This document shows, one piece after another, positions 35,660-64,000 of a DNA stretch of 64,000 bases. The number at the start of each line of letters is the position of its first letter. The stretch's first letter is position 1. Source of the DNA: Diphasiastrum complanatum (lineage: Eukaryota > Streptophyta > Lycopodiopsida > Lycopodiales > Lycopodiaceae); contig CM055101.1 in NCBI GenBank assembly GCA_029204225.1, positions 63,574,671-63,638,670 of the forward strand, written 5' to 3'. The notes under the pieces are model-generated. The model ran no database searches and was not told the origin of the DNA. It worked only from the letters and a program-made list of their open reading frames with translations. The position numbers and the translations under genes are program-made.

Positions 35660-35661
35660 AC
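35565..35661. repeat. compound microsatellite (CT)n-(ATCT)n-(CT)n-(CA)n
   Basis: Four successive simple repeats in 97 bp, starting exactly where the gypsy 3' LTR breaks off. Confidence 0.98.
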
Positions 35662-35780
35662 TATCAACCACTTCTAAAACCATGATCAAAACCTTTGCAT
35701 GTGTATGAAATGACAACTATTTTATGGTATGCTTATGAATCTGATTTGCATGTGTAGGAATGGTTGTCTAGTACCATTTG

Positions 35781-36120
35781 CATGTCATGCCATCCATTGA
35801 CTAATGTCCATGCATGTCATGTCATCCATTGACTAATGTCCATGCATGTCAGTTTAGACTCTTGCATGTCATGCCATCCAATGACTAATGTCCATGCATG
35901 TCAGTCTAGACTCTTGCATGTCATGTCATCCATTGACTAATGTCCATGCATGTTAGTTTAGACTCTTGCTTGTCATGCCATCCATTGACTAATGTCCATG
36001 CATGTCAGTTTAGACTCTTGCATGTCACGCCATCCATTGACTAATGTCCATGCATGTCAGTTTAGACTCTTACATGTCATGCCATCCAATGACTAATGTC
36101 CATGCATGTCAGTTTAGACC
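35781..36120. repeat. 52-bp minisatellite, about 7 units
   Basis: Units read CATGTCATGCCATCCATTGA, then CTAATGTCCATGCATGTCAG, then TTTAGACTCTTG, with one to three changes per unit. More diverged ATGCATGTCAT words continue to about 36240. Confidence 0.93.
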
Positions 36121-37917
36121 TATGCATGTCATTGAAATCCATGTCAAATGTCCTTCTAATGATGATAAAGTATTTGCATGTCATAAGAATCCATGTTCAA
36201 TGACCATGCATGTGCTTACTATGTGACCATACTTTTGCATGTATTTGGAAACAAGCTCTATTCCTTTGTTTGATGATCTTTGCCAAAGACTCATCCTTTG
36301 TAGGATTATGGGATTCTTTAGGATCTGATCCTTTTGCAATCCAAATGAATTCAAGATTTCAAGAAACTATGAAACCATTTTTAATCCATTGTATATGTAA
36401 TTGTCATAGGCCAATTGGTTTTGCATAATGAAAAGAAATATCCTTCAGGGGGGAAGGGGGGGGGGGGGGTCCCATCTTGACCCCTCAGTGCTTCTGCTGT
36501 ATGTGAATGAATTTATGTGATCCATTGTTTTTTGAGTTTTAAGTTGATTCAAGACTTGTTTTATTTGAATGATAAATCAATAAGTCTACTGGCCTTTAAG
36601 ATTTTAGGAGAGACCTTCCCTTCGAGTTCACACGTTCTCTCATAGGATCTTAAAAATTAATTCATACCCAAACAAAATGAGTACAGTCCACCAAAGAGAT
36701 TAGAAGAGGTGTGGTATTACTGTAAAACAAATTTAGAATGAAGTTCAGTTTAGAATATAAAATAATAGTGCTGTGTCATAATGCAAGTTCCTCAAGCGTC
36801 AAAGACAGCCATCGTCTGATCAGATTCTGAGGAGTCGTAGACGTCCGTGATCTGATCTGAGTGAGTGAACAAGCGTGAACAAGTAGTGAGTGTAATCAAA
36901 TCACAACATCATACATCTACGTTAAAAAAAATGATAGAACATGTTGCTTCTATATTATAATGAAAGCTTAAACAACACTGAGTACATTACAGCCAAGAAT
37001 GGAGGTGTAACTTGGATGCTCGATATCATTCACTTTGTTGGTGGAGCATCACATAGAGTTCGTGATGAAGATGTATTTATACACTACATTACAATAAATG
37101 CTTGTCATCTAACTAAGTACTTCGCTGTACTCAAGAAGTAGTTGACTTATAATGACAACTGTATAATGTGTACATAAGTTATTGATCTCCTTTGGGAGAC
37201 TCCTATGACGGTGCTTATCGCAACCACATGTTGACCGCAATCGTAGTTACTACGGTATTCTATGAAGTCTTGTGGTCGCTAGGCAGAGCCTTGGTGGTTC
37301 CTTGCAGTGCCTTGGCGATTGGTCTTCACATAGTGACCATAGCGTTGACTCTGTAGTGCCTTGCGGTGCCTTTGGGTGGTGCCTTGGTGGTAGTTTCCGT
37401 CAAACAACTCGAAGTCGTCGGAATGCATAGGGTGTTGCATTCCTTGCATATTTCGCCTTTCGGGAAAATGCGAACTATGCAAAAACAGTTCAATTTTGCA
37501 GACTGTTGCGAAGATAGTGTATTTCTGCAGACTTGTTCAAAATGGGAATTTGTTGAAGATGGCCAGGCCTTCAATGTCCTTCAAATAACTTGACTTAACA
37601 TTCGAATGTGAAAAAGAGAATAAAATTGGTTACCATAATCCATGGATGGATGAAGATCAGCCGAAAGCCCGATGTAATCGTTCTTTGAATAGTTCGGCTG
37701 TCTGAGTTCTATAATTCCTGCAGGTATCAGATGAGCAGACATAGAACCAAAGTAGGTTTCATCTTACCCTAGATCAATGATAAAAAAAATGTGAAGGAAG
37801 AATCTTGAAATAAAAATTATCACCAAGCTGAAAATTGTGGACTTAATTTCCAACATCAAGAGAGATTCACAAGACCATGTGGGCTATTAGACACATACCA
37901 CGTGAGAGTAAGATAAC
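36121..37917. other. unassigned intergenic DNA
   Basis: A G-rich run lies at 36448-36469. At about 37280-37400 the word GTGCCTTG(G/C)GGT recurs in several variants. Small ORFs (for example 36941-37141) have no recognisable domain. Confidence 0.35.
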
Positions 37918-38400
37918 TTGTACGAGGATCGTAAATGGCAGAAGGAAATGTGGTCATTTGCAAGAGCATTAGAAATAGTTGTTGCACCTAATTTTTATGG
38001 CATACGACGACACAATGCTGATGACATAATGCAATGTATGTGGTTTTGCCCAAATGACATTACCCATATGTGGCAGCAAAATAAAAGCATAGTTGCACCA
38101 CCGACCATGAATAAAGGTAAATGGTGTGTGAGTTCTGGGACAACGCTTAGCCAAGGTGAGATTGACAATATTAGACAAGGGTGGCTACATGCTGAAGTGC
38201 ATGGAAAATCATGGTACCGGCTCATCAATTCTAGAATATGGGCAACTAGCATGCCCATCAATGGAAGAATTGGCCACTCCTCATGCAATGAGGAAAGAAG
38301 GAGGAGGAACTCAATTTCAATAGTTGCAAATGAGAGAAATCTTGTTAAAGAGCAAGTGGAAAGACTACCTGGTGTTGGGCAGAAAAAAATCGCGAGATAG
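37918..38400 (+). CDS. unknown 160-residue ORF
   Basis: Unrecognised. The frame has balanced amino-acid composition with seven Trp among its first 110 residues and a basic tail (NEERRRRNSIS, GVGQKKIAR), which is more protein-like than most frames nearby. Immediately after the stop, the DNA continues in a compatible-looking reading (MAKKLIMNNLLLEHEYEIEM). Another coding-like stretch lies at 38690-38950. A decayed, unidentified transposon gene is one explanation; a host gene with introns is another. No motif settles it. Confidence 0.25.
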   Translation: MYEDRKWQKEMWSFARALEIVVAPNFYGIRRHNADDIMQCMWFCPNDITHMWQQNKSIVAPPTMNKGKWCVSSGTTLSQGEIDNIRQGWLHAEVHGKSWYRLINSRIWATSMPINGRIGHSSCNEERRRRNSISIVANERNLVKEQVERLPGVGQKKIAR

Positions 38401-40182
38401 ATGGCTAAAAAATTGATCATGAACAACTTGTTGCTTGAGCATGAATACGAGATAGAGATGTTAATCATAGATAAATTTGCAATCACATTGGAGCAATTAC
38501 AGTCCTTGACCAATCAAAGAAGGTTCTATATGTTTTTTTGTTTAAACTTTGGGTGCGTTATATATTTTTAATTTTTTTTTCTTTCAATGCACATGTTTTG
38601 ATTGTTGATTATGTTTTGCTTCTAAACATATGCTTATGCTTGATTTTGTAGGTTGTGAAAATGGATAAATGAATTTAGAACAAATAACCAACCAAAAAAC
38701 TTAAAGAGAAGTGTCAATATGACTATTTTCATAGATCCTTATTCTTTGGACAAGTTTTTGATATGGAGAATGCAAGATGTTTTATTTTCAAGATGTCCAC
38801 TATTGGGCCTGCTTCAGGTGTTGACATTGTAAAACATATGCAAAAAGGGTGGGGAGTTGCAAAAAAAGTGTGCTTTGATCACGTCAAAAGAGTACGTGGC
38901 TGGACTACCATGGTCGCCCATATGTATGACCCCAATTGTTTTTCGTAATTCATCGCACTATGTAGTTATAGAGTTTGGTTGGTCCTTGATTTCTATTTGA
39001 CAGAAAAATCATATCTCTACAATATACAAAGTTTATAGAGGATAATAGTTTGTGAGATGAAGGTTGAGGACACGAGCACTTTTGACTAGGAGACGTTCGA
39101 TGGCGTGATGCAAAAGTATGGTTTAGATATAGTAAAGATAGTGTACAATGTGAGTATTGGTATTGTTTGGTACTGAACCTCAATTGGTGTTATTTGTTGT
39201 TGAACCTCAATTTAGATTGTCTGTACCTTTTTGATCATTTGGTGTTTAGAATGAAATATAATGTGAAGTCAATGAGTTGTTAATGAAAAAAGATCAACCG
39301 ATCCCAAATAGAAAATAGAGGTGGACTTGCGAGTAAAAACAATTTGAGATAGAATGAGTAAATTATTGGGGTGGTTGATCTCAAATATGGAGGGCAGTGG
39401 TTCATACTCATAACCACAAAAATGTTAGAAGAATGTCAGGAAACATGAGATATGCTTTTCTTACGAAGCTAACTTTTGCATTCACAATAGTTTCATGCAA
39501 TGAAATAGTTGTGACATAAATGTGGATTTCACATACTTTGTAGGCTTTGTTGTGTCATCTTCCAATTCTATTCTAAAATATTTTGCTTCCATTAAATTGA
39601 GGTATAGAGGAGCTCTTTCATTCGTTATCTTTGTCAATGGAACCCATTTTGTCCGAAGAAACAAAGAATGAAGTAAAGCTTGTTGCAAAGTGCATAATGT
39701 GGAGGTAACATTTTATGATTGGTTTTCTACAATGACCATTAGTTTTTTGTTGGTAATGGTTTTTAGATTCTATCAAATAGTACAAACTTGCAGGTATATC
39801 TTCCACCTTAAAGCCAAACATGTCATAGAGATGCCTATAGTGATGGACATGTGGAATCAAGTTTCCAAAAAGAAAGACCATGTATTCTGTTAAGGCCAAC
39901 CATGGTAGAAAGGGTGCGGTGCATTGAGCGAGTGGGAAATCAAATACTACCCATCATGGATTGACTTCAAGGAGAGTGAGTGGCCACCATCATAAACAAC
40001 ATTGTATCAGTCGCATGAGAAAAGTCGCCTAGTTGTTGAGGAAGATGATGATGTGATAGCCACACAAATGGTGACGAAGTCGTTGATTACAACCGCTTTT
40101 TAGAAGCCAATTACTATTGTAGAAAATTAAAAAAAAAAAGTCGACTCTTCAAAGATAATAGGTAAGTACTTTTCTTTACTAC

Positions 40183-40187
<5 letters not shown>
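38401..40187. other. unassigned, possibly decayed coding DNA
   Basis: Fragments such as WEIKYYPSWIDFKESEWPPS (plus strand, about 39925-39990) look protein-like, but frames are short and broken. They may belong with the 37918-38400 ORF. No family recognised. Confidence 0.3.

Positions 40188-40264
<77 letters not shown>
40188..40264. repeat. (CT)n microsatellite
   Basis: About 38 uninterrupted CT units. Confidence 0.98.
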
Positions 40265-40266
<2 letters not shown>

Positions 40267-43110
40267 AACTTGGATTTAGTTTTATGGATAATGTCTATAA
40301 TGATGTTGTTGGTTTATTATGTTTATTGTTCATGATACCGATTTTTGGTTTACATTTTGCAAGGACGAGATGACTTTCACACCTTCAAAAAGAAGATGAG
40401 AGGAGTACGAATACATAAAAGTTAACACGATTAACGTAAAATCAAAAGTAAATAATTCCAATGAGGTCTTTGTTACAAATGTAAATACTATTCGGGAGGG
40501 GATTTCTCATGGTGAAAACATACAAGAATACCAAACCATGAAAAGTTTTATGGAAAGCAACATTTCTTCTAGGAGTGAGGAAAGAAAAGGCCACAACTTA
40601 CAACACCTACATTGTACTTATAGATTTACATGTTGGTTATGCAATCGAAGGAGTGGCTGCTAGTGAGTCTACTTGGAACAAATGGTCGGACAAAACTTTG
40701 GAAGCAAGCTTGGACATTGCATTGTGTTCTAGATGACAATGGTTGGGTCATCTTAATTAGTCCACTGACTCATAGATTGCAAGTTGAAATACAACTAGGT
40801 CGAGGCAAATTGTCGATTCAACGATGAGTTGTGTTATGGGAGAAGGCATTGACTTGCCACTTGAAGCCTTTGAATTCCACCTATGAGCCAATTGTTCTAG
40901 CAAATCAATGTTTGAGGTTATATTTCTATCCATCGATTTCTTTTTGTGCTCTCCAAACCCAATGGTGCTTTTATTATTGTTCGACAATTACATGCTTAAA
41001 CCTTTTTGCATGGTGGCAAATAAAGCATGTTTGAAGGCATATCAAAAACTCAAGCTAAGATACGTTTAAGCCCTTCACCCTCAAGTGATCCATATTCATA
41101 ACATTGGAAAAGATGCAACTAAGTTTATAGAAAGATTAAGAAACAAAAATTTAGACTCGAAGTTGTAGAAAATCATCAGACACTTCCATCAAGCACAACC
41201 TTGTGCAAATTGTTGACTACCAAACAATGTTCCAAATGTCACACTAGTTACAAACTGTACACAGTAATTAGTAAAGAAAACGGATTAAATAATTATCGAT
41301 TTGTTATTCCTTAACAAATAGACTGTGTCATAAAAATCAGTTATTCTCCTTCTAAATCAACAAAAGCTTGATCATCAATAAATACACATTTCTTTCAAGT
41401 CTTCTACATCTTTATATGTTCCGGGCAATCTCTTCCATTGCCATGGCCATTGATTTAGCATAACAAGGCAAATCACTAAAACACATCAAAGTCACACTAG
41501 CTACCACAATAAGCAGCCAAGTTGAAATCACTAAATTGAAATGCTTACTATGGTCTTGGAGAGCACAACTCGATAGCATCACGTCCAAACTCAGGCAACA
41601 CAATATTGTCATCCAACGACGGTCCTCCAACATCTTGACTCTAGGACTACAAAAAAGATTGACAAGTACAAGCATATGACAAATCACATACCCAAAAAAT
41701 TTCAACAAGATGATTTGCTAGAAGTTAGGCATTTGTACCTCTATTTTCTTTCACCCAAATGCACTCCTCATTATTGTCCATACCAAATATGGATTAAATA
41801 AAAAAGGCGGAGATTTTATCGGATGTGAGAGTAAGGGCCCACCATCAACCCTAGAGTAAGGCAAGAAGCATTGGTATCTGCTTGGCATCTTGACTTGTCC
41901 CATGGTGGCACCTTTTAATGCCATCTAGGATGCTAACTAGGGCTAAGTCATAGTTCATATGGAAGGGGGGAAAGGGAAGTAGCATACACCAACAAGAGTG
42001 CATTATTTCGAGCCCTCTCCACTTATCCTCCTTTCATGTGACACCACTCTTAAGTCACTAACACATCCAATATGATTATTATTTAAGAAGCTTAAGCATA
42101 GGTGAAGGCCCTCACCTTGGGGGCTTCTCAAGGGTGCCTCCCTGTAGCCCCAAGGTTGGGGCCTTCAATAGCATAATAACTACGAAGTGTTTTTTTTATC
42201 AACTTTCTATATATTAAAAATTAGAGATCCATTTTGCATATGAAGCATATTCACCTTTTTAAAAATAAAAAGTGGTACCTTACAAATTTGTAAGGTAATT
42301 ATGGATGTGTGTATATTAAAAACACAATTTCAAGTGAATGATTTGTGGGGGGGGGAGGTTCCGACCGAGGGCCTTCCGCCTTGGGAGATGCGTGTGTAGA
42401 AGCCCAAGGGCCTTCTGCCTTGGGAGATGCATGCGTAGGAGCCCAAGGGCCCCACCGAGCAAGGCGGAAGGCCTGAGGGCAAGGACTTTCCGATGCGTAA
42501 TGACATGTGTAAAGATTTTTTTTCCGGGTTTTTTTGGCATTTGTTTTTTAATTTTATTCTGCGTTCTTCTTCTTCTTTAGAATTTTATTTCATGGTCTTC
42601 CCATTTTCCACACAAAAAAAAAGGTTTACATTTTCTTCCAAATTTTCTTTTGACAGAATGTGCATATGAGGGGCGGGCTGCACATAGCGCACTCCATGCG
42701 AAATGTGCATGAGTTATGTGGCAGCCTATCATTGGTTGTCCAATGACAAAATTTTGTGGTTCTAAATTTAGATGAACATAATTCATTCAACCTCCCTGTA
42801 GGGATTGTAATGGTTGAGTCTTTGAAAAGCAAGCCAAATCCCATTCATGGATAAGCAAAGCATGACAAACTTTCTTATGAAAAAATTATGCTTTGATAAT
42901 AAATTGTCAAAGTGGCCATCATCAGGGTATTGTTTAGCTACTTGATTGTACGTACCTTGCATGCTTGTGAACATAATATGATTAAGATCAGATGAAATTA
43001 CAGAGCATCGTACATCCTAATTTGAAAGAATTGAAATCAGCATCCAACTCATTCAACAGCATTTTTTAAGCTGCTGTAACATTACCTCCTTAAATGTATT
43101 TACACAGAAA
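40265..43110. other. 3' flank of the monooxygenase gene, no other gene
   Basis: Mostly AT-rich. Two GC-rich foldable patches stand out. At 42105-42165, AAGGCCCTCACCTTGGGG can pair with CCCCAAGGTTGGGGCCTT. The other is at 42369-42470. The last part before 43110 probably holds the 3' UTR of the monooxygenase. Confidence 0.4.
42369..42470. repeat. 39-bp duplication with terminal inverted repeat
   Basis: The unit starting GGGCCTTCCGCCTTGGGAGA is repeated at 42408 with few changes. GCCTTCCGCCTT at the left is the inverse of AAGGCGGAAGGC at about 42458-42469, so the whole patch can form a hairpin. It may be a small MITE or its relic. Confidence 0.6.
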
Positions 43111-62616
<19,506 letters not shown>

Positions 62617-62992
62617 CTACAATCCAGAATAGAAATTTGTTAAAAAAGATCACGGTTGCTGATCTTCACCACAAGTGAAGAACTACTGTGAGGGAAAGAA
62701 TGTTTAATGCTCATACCGAAGCACTTATATGCTACTATACCTACTTTAGAATTTTACAGACCACACTATGTTCTGAACTTGCTGAAGTGACTCTTCAATA
62801 TCAGACGATAACCTTAATCTAATAGTGCAAACCAATCCTAAAAAGGTCTAGATGTTAGGGTATAAGTATTAAGGATGTTAGATCACCTTAAAAACTTAAA
62901 TGTTATCCATAATACACAATAGACATACAGATGGGTGATGCGATAATCGATACCATAAACCTGTGATCACGATTTGGATCACCTGTGTAACC

Positions 62993-63452
62993 CATAGAAT
63001 CTGTGAACCGTGGACGGTTCACCACGGTTCTGAGAACCATACAATGAACCATACGGTTCACAAAGATTGGTTCCCAGAACCGTGGTGAACCGTGGTTATT
63101 AATTAATTAATTTTTTTTACTTCCATGAGTGCCAAAAACCGTGCCATGAGTACCAAAATCAGTGAAATGAGGGCCAAACACAGTGAGTGCCAAAAACAGT
63201 GAGTGCCATGAGTGCCAAAAACAGTGAAATGAGGGCCAAAACCAGTGAGTGCCATGAGTGCCAAAAAAAGTAGTGAAATGAGTGCCAAAAACAGAGAAAT
63301 GAGGGCCAAAAACAGTGAAATAATTAAAGGGGGGGAAAGGGTAAAAAAAAATTAATTATTATTTAATTAAATAGCTACAGGAGCCGTACCACGGTTCATG
63401 AACCGTGGTACACTTCCCAAGATCCACGGTTCTGAGAACCGTGGGTTCTAAC
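62993..63452. mobile_element. hAT-like MITE with GAACCGTGG repeats
   Basis: Ends CATAGAATCTGTGAACCGTG and (from the right) GTTAGAACCCACGG, flanked by TGTAACC at 62986-62992 and 63453-63459 (7 bp; an 8-bp duplication may have lost a base). Same family as 50802-51827 but without the nested insert, so it shows the empty site. Confidence 0.8.
63127..63330. repeat. short minisatellite inside the MITE
   Basis: Repeats of GAGTGCCAAAAACAGTGA and GAAATGAGGGCCAAAAACAG in variable order, a 15-20-bp unit over about 200 bp. The related element at 50802 has only a few such units. Confidence 0.85.
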
Positions 63453-64000
63453 TGTAACCTCTAATTACACAAGTTTTCAGCAACCCAGTGACATTTTGGA
63501 GCTAGATCTTCAAAATAAAAATTTCTATTCTTTGCAAAATTTTGAGTTGAATCTCAAAACAATTTGAAGAGGTTCTAATCGCAGTTCTTTGTGACTATGC
63601 TAGATAGTCAGAAAAGAATTTGCTTTTCAAAAACATATTAGAAAACTATTAGCCTTTAGAGAAACATATAAACTATTAGAAAACTATTAGCCTTTAGAGA
63701 ATCCTTCATAAATGTGCAAGTTTCAAGATTGGTTCTTCTAAAAGCACAAAGCCAATCAAGAACATGAACCTAGAACGGAAACATGTATTTACCATTCTCA
63801 GCTACAGAAAATAACTCAATCAGAATGCTTATACAATTGTCCACAAGAAGTTATGGAAAGGTCATCTGAAGGATAAAACGTTTTGAATTTTCAACCGTAC
63901 CACAAACAAAAGTGCTGAATATTTGAAGGAATTTGCTGACAAAGAGCAAAGTTCTATAACGGCCTTAAATGTGAAAAAAATGCTCAGCATGAGTGAATCC

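Larger units (their letters stand above)
62617..64000. other. intron or upstream part of the monooxygenase gene
   Basis: No exon was recognised here, although the missing N-terminal FAD-binding exon must lie upstream. Apart from the MITE at 62993-63452, the DNA is AT-rich with no features. Confidence 0.5.

Noticed and set aside
35781-36120. CRISPR-like array
   Set aside because: The 52-bp units are contiguous with no unique spacers, and the context is plant nuclear DNA; this is a minisatellite.

Overview
This window is nuclear DNA from a land plant, most likely a flowering plant. The genes are split by short AT-rich introns with GT-AG borders, the proteins are of plant type, and most of the remaining DNA is LTR retrotransposon debris, small non-autonomous DNA transposons and long (CT)n/(GA)n microsatellites. 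I could not identify the species.

Three host genes are well supported, all on the minus strand: (1) an uninterrupted eIF1A coding sequence (623-1060); (2) a complete dynamin-related GTPase of the plant DRP1 (phragmoplastin) type, which I resolved into 16 exons (15241-26934) encoding 609 residues with every junction in phase; (3) the C-terminal seven exons (43111-62616) of an FAD-dependent monooxygenase whose first exon(s), with the dinucleotide-binding motif, lie beyond the right edge. Weaker candidates are a two-exon unknown gene (1797-2634), an unknown 160-residue ORF (37918-38400) and an RGG-rich ORF (13749-13988).

Layout. 1-3300: eIF1A, the unknown two-exon gene and two long CT arrays. 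4349-8030: decayed Ty1/copia pieces. 8286-12278: a mosaic of retroelement fragments. 15241-26934: DRP1, whose introns hold a hAT-like MITE, a solo LTR and a second hAT-like element. 28316-28975: a LINE-type endonuclease remnant. 29962-35563: a chromodomain Ty3/gypsy element without gag and with a truncated 3' LTR. 35565-43110: microsatellite, a 52-bp minisatellite and unassigned DNA. 43111-62616: the monooxygenase, expanded by introns of 5.7 and 12.2 kb. These introns carry a threefold 0.96-kb tandem repeat, a (GA)n tract, nested hAT-like elements, a tiny tRNA-derived SINE with perfect 16-bp target duplications, and an inverted, enlarged copy of the 8-12 kb mosaic that itself holds an internally deleted copia element.

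The three host genes show no functional link: they act in translation initiation, membrane fission and flavin-dependent oxidation. No CRISPR array, organellar segment or intact autonomous transposon was seen, and I found no convincing undescribed system. The main interest is structural: transposon-built introns, an isolated 57-bp exon, and a roughly 4-kb inverted repeat pair bracketing about 40 kb.
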